64,000 bases of DNA from Arthrobacter sp. U41 (GCF_007679325.1 NZ_VEGI01000001.1:868001-932000); one strand, 5' to 3'; positions 26,804 to 38,793 are shown, counted from the first letter of the stretch. Notes: generated by a model not told the origin, from the sequence alone. Numbers and translations are program-made.

Positions 26804-27396
26804 GCGTTGTCCTCTGCCTCTTTCAGGAATTCTTCTTGCTCAACATATTTGGCGCCTGTCTCGGGGCAGACCCAGAACCCGTCTTCCTCGCGCAGGGGGA
26901 AGCCGGCCTTGCCGACCCACCCGAGCCGCTTGGCGGGCACTCCGGCCATCAGGGCGAAGGCCGGTACATCCTTGGTGACGACGGCGCCTGCGGCGATGGT
27001 CGCCCAGCGTCCGATCGTCACGGGCGCCACGCAGACGGCCCGCGCGCCGATGGACGCCCCGTCCTCGATGGTGACGCCCACCGGGGTCCAGTCGTGGGCG
27101 CTCTTCAGGGATCCGTCAGGGCTGATGGACCGGGGGTAGGTGTCGTTCGTCAGGACCACCGCGGGTCCAATGAAGACGCCCTTTCCGAGCCGGGCCGGTT
27201 CGTAGACCAGCGCGTAGTTCTGGATCTTGGTGTTGTCGCCAATCTGGACACCGGTGCCGACGTAGGCACCGCGGCCGACGATGCAGTTTTCTCCCAGCGT
27301 GGCGTCCTCGCGCACCTGGGCCAGATGCCAGATCTTGGTGCCGGCGCCCAGCACGGCCCTGTCCGAAACATCAGCGCTCGGGGCAATGTTATTCAT
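26800..27396 (-). CDS. wbpD: WbpD-like N-acetyltransferase, hexapeptide repeat
   Basis: 198 residues made almost wholly of left-handed beta-helix hexapeptides (AVLGAG, VIGDNT-like, TIEDGASIGARA, TIGRWATIAAGAVV). GVPAKRLGWVG follows, then a C-terminal tail with a single Cys (WVCPETG). WbpD acetylates the 3-amino group to give UDP-GlcNAc(3NAc)A. AGGAG lies about 8 nt before ATG 27396. The gene sits between wbpA and wbpE with overlapping or 48-nt spacing. Confidence 0.9.
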   Translation of the reverse strand: MNNIAPSADVSDRAVLGAGTKIWHLAQVREDATLGENCIVGRGAYVGTGVQIGDNTKIQNYALVYEPARLGKGVFIGPAVVLTNDTYPRSISPDGSLKSAHDWTPVGVTIEDGASIGARAVCVAPVTIGRWATIAAGAVVTKDVPAFALMAGVPAKRLGWVGKAGFPLREEDGFWVCPETGAKYVEQEEFLKEAEDNA

Positions 27397-27443
27397 CGTG
27401 GATCTCCTGTCAAAGGGAAAAGTGTTCGGCGCGCGGACTCAGG

Positions 27444-28733
27444 TCAGGCCTTGCCGATGACGCGGTACTCGACGCCGTCCCAGGCCTCGGGGCGGCTCAC
27501 CCGGCGGCCATCGATGAAGACCCGGACACCCGGGAGGTCCTGCGGGCCCAACTTGCGGTACTCGGCGTGGTCCGCCTGGACCACGGCCGCGTCGGCCGGT
27601 TCGCCCAGGTGGTAGGGCTGGAAGCCCAGCTTCTGGAGTTCCTCGTCGGTGTACAGCGGGTCATGGACCAGCGCGGTTGCCCCGCGCTGCTCGAGTGCCC
27701 GGACGGCGTCGAAGACGCCGGAGAACGCCGTCTCCTTGACGCCGCCGCGGTATGCAGCGCCAAGTACCACCACTCGGGCGCCGGCGAGGTCGCCGTAGGC
27801 CCCCTCGAGCAGTCCGATGGTGTAGGCCGGCATGTCTGCGTTGGCTTCGCGGGCCGCGCGCACTACCGTGGCCGCCGGATCGTTCCAGAGGTAGAGCCGC
27901 GGGTAGACGGGGATGCAGTGACCGCCGACGGCGATGCCCGGGGTGTGGATGTGGCTGTACGGCTGGGAGTTGGCGGCCTCGATGACCTGGTAGATGTCGA
28001 TGCCGGCAGTCGAGGCATACCGGGCGAACTGGTTGGCGAGGCCAATGTTCACATCGCGGTAGGTGGTTTCGGCCAGCTTCGCCATCTCGGACGCCTCGGC
28101 GGAGCCAAGGTCCCACACGCCGTTCGGGCGGGCCAGGTCCGTCCGCTCGTCGAAGTCCAGCACGGCCTGGTAGAACTCCACGGCTTTGGCTGCCCCGGCG
28201 TCGGACAGTCCGCCCACCAGCTTGGGGTACTTGCGCAGGTCTTCGAAAACCCGGCCCGTGAGGACGCGTTCGGGAGAGAACACCAGGTGGAAGTCGCGGC
28301 CTTCGACCAGGCCGGAGGCGGCTTCCAGGGCCGGCTTCCAGCGGCTCCGGGTAGTTCCGACGGGCAGTGTGGTTTCGTAGGAGACCAGGGTCCCGGGCGT
28401 CAGGTGCTTTGCCAGTTCCGCGGTGGCAGCGTCCATCCAGCCGAAGTCGGGGTTCGCTTCGGCATCGACGAACAGCGGCACAACGAGGACCACGACGTCC
28501 GCTTCGGGGACCGCATCCGCGTAGTCGGTGGTGGCCCTGAGCTTGCCTGCCGGCACCAGTTCGGAGAGTTTTTCCTGCAGGTGGGCTTCGCCGGGAAACG
28601 GCTCGGTGCCGGCGTTGATGAGGTCCACAACCTGCCGGTTGACGTCGACGCCGACGACCTCATGGCCCTTGGACGCAAACTGGACGGCCAGGGGCAGGCC
28701 GATCTTACCCAACGCAATTACAGCAATCTTCAC
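27444..28733 (-). CDS. wbpA: WbpA-like UDP-N-acetylglucosamine/mannosamine 6-dehydrogenase
   Basis: 429 residues. An N-terminal Rossmann domain (KIAVIALGKIGLPLA) comes first. The catalytic domain has SPERVLTGR, K219 (EMAKLAETTYRDVN) and the catalytic Cys C273 in GGHCIPVYP. A second Rossmann domain (VVLGAAYRGGVKETAFS) closes the protein. It oxidises C6 of UDP-HexNAc to the uronic acid in two NAD-dependent steps, the first step of the pathway encoded by this operon. A UDP-ManNAc dehydrogenase is the alternative; the neighbours favour WbpA. It is the first gene of the minus-strand operon running to 21347. Confidence 0.9.
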   Translation of the reverse strand: MKIAVIALGKIGLPLAVQFASKGHEVVGVDVNRQVVDLINAGTEPFPGEAHLQEKLSELVPAGKLRATTDYADAVPEADVVVLVVPLFVDAEANPDFGWMDAATAELAKHLTPGTLVSYETTLPVGTTRSRWKPALEAASGLVEGRDFHLVFSPERVLTGRVFEDLRKYPKLVGGLSDAGAAKAVEFYQAVLDFDERTDLARPNGVWDLGSAEASEMAKLAETTYRDVNIGLANQFARYASTAGIDIYQVIEAANSQPYSHIHTPGIAVGGHCIPVYPRLYLWNDPAATVVRAAREANADMPAYTIGLLEGAYGDLAGARVVVLGAAYRGGVKETAFSGVFDAVRALEQRGATALVHDPLYTDEELQKLGFQPYHLGEPADAAVVQADHAEYRKLGPQDLPGVRVFIDGRRVSRPEAWDGVEYRVIGKA

Positions 28734-28793
28734 GATACTCGTGCCTTTTCTCTCATACCTGATGGCGGGGCCAGGGGACCTGTCTCCACACTA

Positions 28794-28824
28794 GCTGCTG
28801 CTTCGCCGCGACGGCGCAGCAGCA
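28794..28824 (-). terminator. Hairpin between wzt and wbpA
   Basis: Outer arms GCTGCTGC/GCAGCAGC enclose an inner CGCCG-CGA-CGGCG stem, with a small bulge. It lies 12 nt downstream of the wzt stop, between it and wbpA on the same strand. It may end or attenuate the glf-glfT2-wzm-wzt transcript before the wbpA operon. There is no T-tract. Confidence 0.5.
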
Positions 28825-28835
28825 GGGTCTGCCGA

Positions 28836-29561
28836 TTAGCTGCGGAGCCGGCTAACGGCCTCGCTGATCGGTCCGTCGAACAAAACATTTCCGTGCTGCA
28901 GCAGGACACCGCGGGCGCAGATCCGGGAGACGAGGTCCAGGTCGTGGCTGACGACGACGAGGGTCTTGCCCCGTTCTGCCAGCTCCTGGATCTTGTCAAT
29001 GCACTTGCGCTGGAACGGCTCGTCGCCCACTGCGAGGATTTCATCGATCAGGAAGACCTCGGGATCGGTGTGGACGGCCACGGAGAAGGCCAGCCGCAGG
29101 TACATTCCCGAAGAGTAGAACCTGACTTCGGTGTCAATGAACTCGCCGATCTCCGCGAACTCGACGATCGCGTCGAAACGGTCATTGACCTCCTGCTCGG
29201 TCATCCCCAGGATGGCACCGTTCAGGTAGACGTTGTCACGGCCGGAGAGGTCGTGGTGGAAGCCTGCGCCGACTTCGATGAGGCCGGCGACCCGTCCGCG
29301 GGTCCGTACGGTGCCGGAATCGGGGAGCATCACGCCCGAGATGTGCTTCAGAAGCGTGGATTTGCCCGACCCGTTGAAGCCGAGCAGGGCTACGGTCTCT
29401 CCCGCTTTGACGTCCAACGAGACGTCTTTGAGGGCATGGAATTTCTTGGAGAGATCACCCCTCCTGCCCTTGGCCAGCCATACCACGGTCTCCTTGATGG
29501 AACGGGTGTGGCGGAGGACAAACTGCTTGCTGATGCCGGACACTTCGATTGCGTTGGCCAC
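28836..29561 (-). CDS. wzt: Wzt-type ABC transporter ATPase for polysaccharide export
   Basis: 241 residues. Walker A is GFNGSGKSTLL, the signature is EVRFYSSGMYLRLAFS and Walker B is VFLIDEILAVGD; the SSGM signature is typical of the RfbE/Wzt/TagH group. The protein ends soon after the nucleotide-binding domain, so it lacks the C-terminal carbohydrate-binding domain of E. coli O9a Wzt. It resembles mycobacterial Rv3781, linked to galactan export. The GTG start abuts the permease stop. With the permease it should export the galactofuranose polymer made by the upstream genes. Confidence 0.9.
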   Translation of the reverse strand: MANAIEVSGISKQFVLRHTRSIKETVVWLAKGRRGDLSKKFHALKDVSLDVKAGETVALLGFNGSGKSTLLKHISGVMLPDSGTVRTRGRVAGLIEVGAGFHHDLSGRDNVYLNGAILGMTEQEVNDRFDAIVEFAEIGEFIDTEVRFYSSGMYLRLAFSVAVHTDPEVFLIDEILAVGDEPFQRKCIDKIQELAERGKTLVVVSHDLDLVSRICARGVLLQHGNVLFDGPISEAVSRLRS

Positions 29562-30436
29562 TCAGAGCTCCTGTGCGAAGCGGCCTTCAAGCCGCCGGAA
29601 AGTGATTTGCCCCAGGACCAGGACAAGAACCGAGATGACCAGGCCGACCGGAAGCCAGAGGCTGAAAAGGTCGGGCGGCATGGGTGAGGACCCGTTCGTC
29701 GTCGGGAACCAGAACGCGTAGTGGAAGAGCTCGACGCCCACGGTGATCGGGTTGGCCTGGTAAACCGCGAAGGCGACGTCACCCAGCTGCCGCTGAACCA
29801 TGGTCCAGGCATACAACACAGGTGAGGCCCACGTGGCGATCATCAGGAGCATGTCCACGATGTTCTCCGAGTCGCGGTAGTACACGTTGGCGGCACCGAA
29901 GAGCAGTCCCAGGCCGGTGGCCAGGAGCGCCACGATGGTGAACCCGGCAATCGCCGCCAGCAGTTCAAACGGTCCCGGCTGCCAGCCCGTAAAGACGCAG
30001 GCGATCACCAGAACGACGATCTGCGGGAAGAAGTGCACCGCAGAGACCCACACCGACGCGATCGGGAAGAGCTCCCGCGGGAGGTAGATCTTCTTGATCA
30101 GGTTCCCGTTGTGCACGATAGACCTTGCCGCATTTCCCAGCGCCTCGGTAAAGAAGTTGATCAGGACAATGCCGGAAAACAGGTAGACCGCGTAGTTGCT
30201 CAGCCCGTCCGGATTCCTGGGGCTCTTCTCGAGTCCCAGGAAGACGCCCAGGGCGATGTAGAAGACGATGAACTGGACGCCGGGCTTGACGTAGGACCAC
30301 AGCAGTCCCAAAACTGAACCCCTGTAGCGGACCTTGAGTTCCTTGCGGACCAGCAGCTTCAGCAGAAATCTTGAGCGGGCCACGTCGGCAAGGCCCCTGC
30401 CCAACCCCGGTTGTACCAGTTCCTGGGTGTTGGAAC

Positions 30437-30440
<4 letters not shown>
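29562..30440 (-). CDS. wzm: Wzm-type ABC-2 permease for polysaccharide export
   Basis: 292 residues with six hydrophobic helices and the ABC-2 entry LKLLVRKELKVRYRGSVLGLLWSYVKP typical of RfbD/TagG/Wzm permeases. The loop SIVHNGNLIKKIYLPRELFP is also characteristic. It resembles mycobacterial Rv3783. Its ATG overlaps the galactofuranosyltransferase stop by 4 nt (30437-30440). Together with Wzt it forms the exporter. Confidence 0.9.
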
Positions 30441-33825
<3,385 letters not shown>

Positions 33826-33885
33826 TCACTGCAGCCAGGTCCTAGCGTTGGATCCAAACGTCGCCGCGGGAAAGGACCCCAGCCG

Positions 33886-36800
33886 ATGATGCTGCACTGT
33901 TCCCTCGTTCCGGCGCCGGGATCCGTGCTCCCCTGCGGACTGCTGGAACTGGCCATCGAGGTATCCCCAGAGTGCCCCGGGGCAGAACTGCAGTCGGCCA
34001 TCTCCCGGCGCTACCGGACCGGGGAACTGACCGTGGGCCGCGTCCCGGTGGCTGCCTTCACCGTCGGCGAGGGCCCCCTCGTCCAGGGCGCGGTCCTGGT
34101 GGACGGCGCAGTACTGACAGGCAGTGCGGTAATGGCGGGCGGCGCGGTACTGGCGGGCAGCGCGGTGGCCGCGGTACCGCTGGTGCTCGCCGTGCACAGC
34201 GGGCCGGGCGCCGGCCTGATTATTCCCCTGCGGCGGGGCCGGTTCCGGATCGGACGCGGCGGCACCGAGATCGACATTCCGGACCCCGAGTTATCCCGCG
34301 AACATGCGCAACTGGACGTCTCCGAGTCCGCCGTCACCCTCCGCGACCTCGGAAGCGCCAACGGGACCACCGTCGACGGCCGGAAGGTGCAGGCGGCACC
34401 CATGTCTACCGACGCCCTGATCCGGTGCGGGGGTTCGTCGATGTCACTGGTTTTCGGCGCGCCGCTTGCCCCCGGTGCGCTGTGCTCCGCCGGAACCGAT
34501 GTCTCGGTGCCCCTCGTGGTCGGCAACCCTGCGGCGAACAGCAACAGGGCGGCGCTGTTGCTGGCGGCGGGCCTGCCTCTGGCAATCGGAACCGGCCTGG
34601 CCGCCGTGACCGGAATGTGGATCTTCCTGGCCTTCACCGCCGTCTCCGCGGTCACGGCCCTGGTGCCGGTCATGTCCGGCAGACGGCAACGCCGCGAACT
34701 CAAGGAGGCTGTCGCGGCGGCCTCCCGCGAGGACACGGATCGGCGACGGCGGGCAGCACCGTCCGCAGGCCAATTGTCCCTGCAGGGTTTGTCCGCGGCA
34801 CCCGACCCCGGCACGGTTTCCACGGCGCCGGGACCTGTCTGGTTGCGGCTCGGACAGGCGCAGAGCGGCGCGAACATCCGGCTGGAACCGCCGGACCCGG
34901 GTTTCCGGCCCCCGTCGCTGGGAATGGTCCCCGTGACCCTGGACCCGGCGACGGCCGTGACGACCCTCCGCGGCCCGCAGCCTGCTGTCGCCGGGCTGCT
35001 CAGATCCTTCGTGCTGCAGCTTGCCGGCTACCCCGCGGCACGGCGGACCAGGATCCTCATTCATGGGCCTGCCCCGTCGCTCCTGGCGGCGCGCTTCCTG
35101 GCCACGGCGACTCTCTCCGCACAGGAGGCGACGACCGTGGAATGGCTCGCGGACTGCCCGGGCAGGGACTTTGAGCACGGGGTGCTGATCATTGCTGACG
35201 CAGCATCCGGAACACTGCGGGCAGTGGCAGCCGGCCTCGGCTGGCAGGTGATCGACTGCACCGGCGAGCCGGACGCCGGCACAGCCATCACCCTCACGGA
35301 GCGCACCGGACGGCTTTCAACCGCTCACTCCTCGCTGGAGTTCACCCCCGATCTTGTGCCGGCCGGCGTCTTCGACCGCAACTGCCGCCGCCTTGGGGCC
35401 AGGACACCCCTGTCGGCTCCCCGGACGGGCATCCCGGGTGCCTCCTCACTCAGCGCGCTGCTCCCGTTTTCAGCGCGGGACATTTCCCGGCGCTGGAACC
35501 GCTCGGCAGGCACGCCGGGGCTTCGGGTGGTGGTCGGCGTCGGAAGTCCCGGTCCTCTGCAGCTGGATCTGCAGGCGGACGGTCCCCACTTCCTGGTGGC
35601 GGGCACCACCGGATCAGGAAAATCGGAGTTCCTCCGGACCCTCGCGGCTGCGCTGGCGGCTGCCCACCCGCCCGGGCGGGTCAACCTGCTGTTCATTGAT
35701 TTCAAGGGCGGCTCCGGTCTGCGGCCGCTGGCCGGCCTCGCCCACTGCGTCGGGCTCCTCACGGACCTCGACACGTCCGAAGTGGCGCGCACCCTGGTGT
35801 CCCTGGCGGCCGAAGTGCGCCGCCGGGAGGAGCTCCTGGCCGCCTTCGGGGCCGCCGACCTCAGGGCCTACGAGCTGCTTGACCCGTCCGGGCCGCCGCT
35901 GCCCCATCTGGTCCTCATCATTGACGAATTCAGGATGCTCGTCGACGAGGCCCCTGCTGCCCTGGCCGAGCTGATGCGGATTGCCGCCATCGGCCGCTCC
36001 CTTGGGGTCCACCTCGTGATGGCAACCCAGCGTCCCCAAGGCGCCGTGTCCGCCGATATCCGCGCGAACGTGACCAGCTGCATCGCCTTAAGGGTCCAAT
36101 CGGACCTGGAGTCCCTCGACATCATCAATTCACGGGTGGCGGCAGACATCCCGGTCTCCCGCCCGGGGCGCGCCTTCCTGGTCCGGGGAAACGGAGAGCC
36201 GGAGGAGTTTCAGACGGCCACCGTCACACCTCCCGGGCAAGGGACAGTCCGCGGCCCGCGGGTGATGGAGGTGATGGAATTCCTCAACCGCGGGCCGGCA
36301 GACGGGTCCATCGGCCCGGCGGAAGAACCCGCTGCGCCGTCCCCATCAGCCGTGGCCCGGCTGACCGACGAAATACGCGCCCTCTGGAAGTCATCAGGCG
36401 GCGGCCCCCTGCGGCGGCCGGTAGCAGCACCCCTCCCCGCGCAGCCGGCCTTTCCCGTGGAGGGACGCCCCGACCGGATCAGGCTCGGGCTCCTGGACAT
36501 CCCCGAAGAGCAACGGGTCGCGGAGTTCGGGTGGGTTCCGGGCACCCACGGCCACTTGGGACTGATCGCGGGCAGCACCGGTGGCAGCGACGCCGCCCTG
36601 CGGCTCATCGTGGATCAGCTCCTGAGCTGCGGCGACGAATCCCACCTGTATGTGCTGGACGCCGCCGGCGCGTTCAGTGCCGCGGTCACCTCGCCCAGGG
36701 TGGGGGCCGTTGTGGGACTGCACGAACTCCGCCGGGCCGTGCGCGTCCTGGAACGGGTCCAGGAAGAAATGACCCGGCGCCTGGGCGCTGTGCACACCGC

Positions 36801-37833
36801 AGACGCACCCGCTCTCGTCCTCGCACTGTGCGGCTGGGGAACGTGGGTGTCGGCGATCCGGGCCGGGCCCCTGGCCTGGGCCGAGGACATCGTCCAGGAC
36901 CTGGTGCGCGACGGTGCCAGGGCCGGGATCACGGTGCTTGTGTCAGGTGAACGCGAGCTGGTGACCGCACGGTTCTTCGCCGCTGTTCCCAACCGGATCT
37001 TCCTGCCGGCCGGGTCGACGGACGAGGCCCGGCTCGGCTGGCCGCGGCTGCCCGACACCGACGCCGTCGCCGGCCGCGTGGTGGTTTTTGGGCCCGTTGC
37101 GCCGGTTGTCTCTCCTGAAGGCCACGTGGGACAGCTCTTCGGGACCCCGCCCGCTGCCATCCGGGACGAGGCCGTACCGCCGGGCACCCGGCCGTTCCGG
37201 GTCGAGCCCCTTCCCGGGCTGGTCACCGTCGCTGACGTCCGGTCCGTGGCGCTTAACCGTCCTCCCCCGCCCGGCAGCCTGTGGCTCGGAGTCGGCGGTG
37301 ACGAGCTCCTCCCGGCGGGCATTGACCTGCCTCGGGGCGCTGTCCTCGCCGTCCTCGGCGGCCACGCGTCCGGGAAGAGCTCGCTGCTCCGGGCTCTCCC
37401 CGGCCTCAACCCTGCCGTCGGCTGGGTGCGTGCTCCGGCCGGCACGGATCCGGAGCGGCACTGGTCACGGACCCACGACGCCGCGCTCACGGGCGCCCTG
37501 GATCCGGCTGCGCTTCTCCTGGCGGACGACCTCGATCTACAGTCGCACGAAACCAACAGCCGGCTGCTCCTGCTGAACGGCCTCGGGTGGCGGGTGGTGC
37601 TTACAGCCGGCTACAGCCTGGGCATCCGGCAACGTGTTCCGCTGGTGCAGAACGCGGCTGCGCAGGGGCGGGGCGTACTGATCGCACCGCGGGGACCACT
37701 GGACGGAGAACTGTTTGGAGTCCGGTACGAATTCGAACAGAGTCCGCCGCCGGGGCGAGCGGTGGTGATTTCGGACGGGCGCTCCCGGGTGGTCCAGCTG
37801 GCGTTTGATCCTGCGGCGGTCCGCAACGGGTGA
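33886..37833 (+). CDS. FHA-FtsK/SpoIIIE ATPase of the EssC/EccC type, without neighbouring secretion genes
   Basis: 1315 residues. Order: an N-terminal beta-like region with short repeats around 66-95 (GAVL, DGAVL, GSAVM, GGAVL, GSAV), an FHA domain at about 118-190 (FRIGRG, SREHAQL, GSANGTTVDG) and two membrane helices at about 222-262. A linker leads to a first FtsK-type ATPase with Walker A GTTGSGKS (573-580) and Walker B LVLIIDEF (675-682). The second module has a degenerate P-loop (GSTGGSDAA, near 896). The third has GGHASGKSS (near 1158). This is the layout of type VII secretion motors (EssC/EccC). No WXG100, EccB, EccD or EsaA homologue is in the window. A site AAAGGA precedes ATG 33886. 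Confidence 0.82.
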   Translation: MMLHCSLVPAPGSVLPCGLLELAIEVSPECPGAELQSAISRRYRTGELTVGRVPVAAFTVGEGPLVQGAVLVDGAVLTGSAVMAGGAVLAGSAVAAVPLVLAVHSGPGAGLIIPLRRGRFRIGRGGTEIDIPDPELSREHAQLDVSESAVTLRDLGSANGTTVDGRKVQAAPMSTDALIRCGGSSMSLVFGAPLAPGALCSAGTDVSVPLVVGNPAANSNRAALLLAAGLPLAIGTGLAAVTGMWIFLAFTAVSAVTALVPVMSGRRQRRELKEAVAAASREDTDRRRRAAPSAGQLSLQGLSAAPDPGTVSTAPGPVWLRLGQAQSGANIRLEPPDPGFRPPSLGMVPVTLDPATAVTTLRGPQPAVAGLLRSFVLQLAGYPAARRTRILIHGPAPSLLAARFLATATLSAQEATTVEWLADCPGRDFEHGVLIIADAASGTLRAVAAGLGWQVIDCTGEPDAGTAITLTERTGRLSTAHSSLEFTPDLVPAGVFDRNCRRLGARTPLSAPRTGIPGASSLSALLPFSARDISRRWNRSAGTPGLRVVVGVGSPGPLQLDLQADGPHFLVAGTTGSGKSEFLRTLAAALAAAHPPGRVNLLFIDFKGGSGLRPLAGLAHCVGLLTDLDTSEVARTLVSLAAEVRRREELLAAFGAADLRAYELLDPSGPPLPHLVLIIDEFRMLVDEAPAALAELMRIAAIGRSLGVHLVMATQRPQGAVSADIRANVTSCIALRVQSDLESLDIINSRVAADIPVSRPGRAFLVRGNGEPEEFQTATVTPPGQGTVRGPRVMEVMEFLNRGPADGSIGPAEEPAAPSPSAVARLTDEIRALWKSSGGGPLRRPVAAPLPAQPAFPVEGRPDRIRLGLLDIPEEQRVAEFGWVPGTHGHLGLIAGSTGGSDAALRLIVDQLLSCGDESHLYVLDAAGAFSAAVTSPRVGAVVGLHELRRAVRVLERVQEEMTRRLGAVHTADAPALVLALCGWGTWVSAIRAGPLAWAEDIVQDLVRDGARAGITVLVSGERELVTARFFAAVPNRIFLPAGSTDEARLGWPRLPDTDAVAGRVVVFGPVAPVVSPEGHVGQLFGTPPAAIRDEAVPPGTRPFRVEPLPGLVTVADVRSVALNRPPPPGSLWLGVGGDELLPAGIDLPRGAVLAVLGGHASGKSSLLRALPGLNPAVGWVRAPAGTDPERHWSRTHDAALTGALDPAALLLADDLDLQSHETNSRLLLLNGLGWRVVLTAGYSLGIRQRVPLVQNAAAQGRGVLIAPRGPLDGELFGVRYEFEQSPPPGRAVVISDGRSRVVQLAFDPAAVRNG

Positions 37834-37850
37834 GGACCGTCAGGCGCGGG

Positions 37851-38303
37851 CTACAGGGCGGGAGGCGCCCCGCCGGCGCGTGATGCGAAGGCAATGACAC
37901 GCTTGTCAAACAGCAGCACGATGGCGAGGACCGCCGGCACCAGCATGGCCAGGCCCGCCAGAGGATAGCCACCCGACATGGTGGGAAAGCCGATGGTGAG
38001 CGTGAAGAGCTGCGCCACCAGCGCACCTGCACGCGGCCACCGGTATCCCCGGAACAGGAAAGTGGCCACTGCAAAGAGCCAGGCGGAGAAAGCCGCCAGG
38101 AGCACCAGGGTGAACACCGCACCCCAGAAGGAGAGGACGGGGGCGCCGCTCAGCAGCTGGCTTCCGTACCAGATGGCCGCAACCAGCAGCGCCGCCGCCT
38201 CCAGCGCCACAACGATCGCAATCACCAGGATGCCGGCGGGCCGGACGGGGACGCCGGACCCGGCAGGGACGGGCTCGGAGGGGTTTTCAGAGGCTCTTGA
38301 CAC
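37851..38303 (-). CDS. Small four-helix membrane protein, function unknown
   Basis: About 150 residues with four hydrophobic segments and short loops; I recognise no family with certainty. It converges on the FHA-FtsK gene with only 18 nt between the stops. The start is unsure: GTG 38303 gives MSRASENPSEP, while GTG 38372 adds 23 residues of less convincing sequence. Neither has a good ribosome site, so a leaderless transcript is possible. Confidence 0.6.
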   Translation of the reverse strand: MSRASENPSEPVPAGSGVPVRPAGILVIAIVVALEAAALLVAAIWYGSQLLSGAPVLSFWGAVFTLVLLAAFSAWLFAVATFLFRGYRWPRAGALVAQLFTLTIGFPTMSGGYPLAGLAMLVPAVLAIVLLFDKRVIAFASRAGGAPPAL

Positions 38304-38450
38304 ACTGGCACAGTACCGGACATAGTCGACTAGATGTGAGGGCGCCGCCAGCTGATGTGATGCATCGCTCACGATCCCAAGGCATATTGAAGCGGGATAT
38401 CCCTTGTTTACGCAGCGTTAACATGACACGCTTTAAAACAGATGACCGAG

Positions 38451-38474
38451 GGGGCCCCAGAGGGCCCCTTTCTT
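38451..38474 (+). terminator. Hairpin with T-rich tail upstream of whiB1
   Basis: A 7-bp G/C stem (GGGGCCC, 38451-38457, with GGGCCCC, 38462-38468) and a 4-nt loop are followed by TTTCTT on the plus strand. This is the form of an intrinsic terminator, but no plus-strand gene ends just upstream. It may end a short leader or small RNA, or attenuate readthrough toward whiB1. Confidence 0.5.
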
Positions 38475-38485
38475 ATGAAGCCTCT

Positions 38486-38501
38486 AGTGAATAGTTTCAC
38501 A
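38486..38501 (+). promoter_or_regulatory. CRP-family binding site upstream of whiB1
   Basis: AGTGA-N6-TCACA at 38486-38501 matches the CRP consensus TGTGA-N6-TCACA at 9 of 10 fixed positions. Its core GTGA-N6-TCAC is a perfect inverted repeat. It lies about 44 nt before the whiB1 ATG. In Mycobacterium tuberculosis whiB1 is known to be controlled by the cAMP receptor protein Rv3676, so the placement makes biological sense. Confidence 0.65.
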
Positions 38502-38544
38502 AAGGCATTTAACGAGTGCCCAGGAAATGGAGTGACTGATAAGC

Positions 38545-38793
38545 ATGGATTGGCGTAACCGCGCAGCGTGCCTTGACAAGGACCCGGAACTTTTCTTCCC
38601 CGTAGGAAACACCGGCCCTGCCCTCCTGCAGATCGAGGAAGCCAAAAGTGTGTGCCGGCGTTGCCCCGTTGTGGACACGTGCCTCCAGTGGGCGCTGGAG
38701 TCCGGCCAGGACGCCGGCGTCTGGGGCGGCATGAGCGAAGACGAACGCCGCGCCCTGAAGCGCCGCGCGGCCCGCGCCCGCCGCGCCTCTTAG
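38545..38793 (+). CDS. whiB1: WhiB1-type iron-sulfur transcription regulator
   Basis: 82 residues. The four [4Fe-4S] ligands are C9, C37, C40 and C46 in the pattern C-x27-C-x2-C-x5-C. The family turn GVWGGMSEDERRALKRR follows, then a basic tail for DNA contact. The start MDWRNRAACLDKDPELFFPVG is characteristic of WhiB1. In mycobacteria WhiB1 binds the primary sigma factor and responds to nitric oxide. GGAG lies 12 nt before the ATG. The gene converges on pdtaS, as Rv3219 and Rv3220c do in M. tuberculosis. A CRP-like site lies upstream. Confidence 0.95.
   Translation: MDWRNRAACLDKDPELFFPVGNTGPALLQIEEAKSVCRRCPVVDTCLQWALESGQDAGVWGGMSEDERRALKRRAARARRAS

Noticed and set aside
33886-38303. A complete type VII secretion locus
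   Set aside because: Only the ATPase is present; I searched the flanks for WXG100-sized genes and other components and found none.
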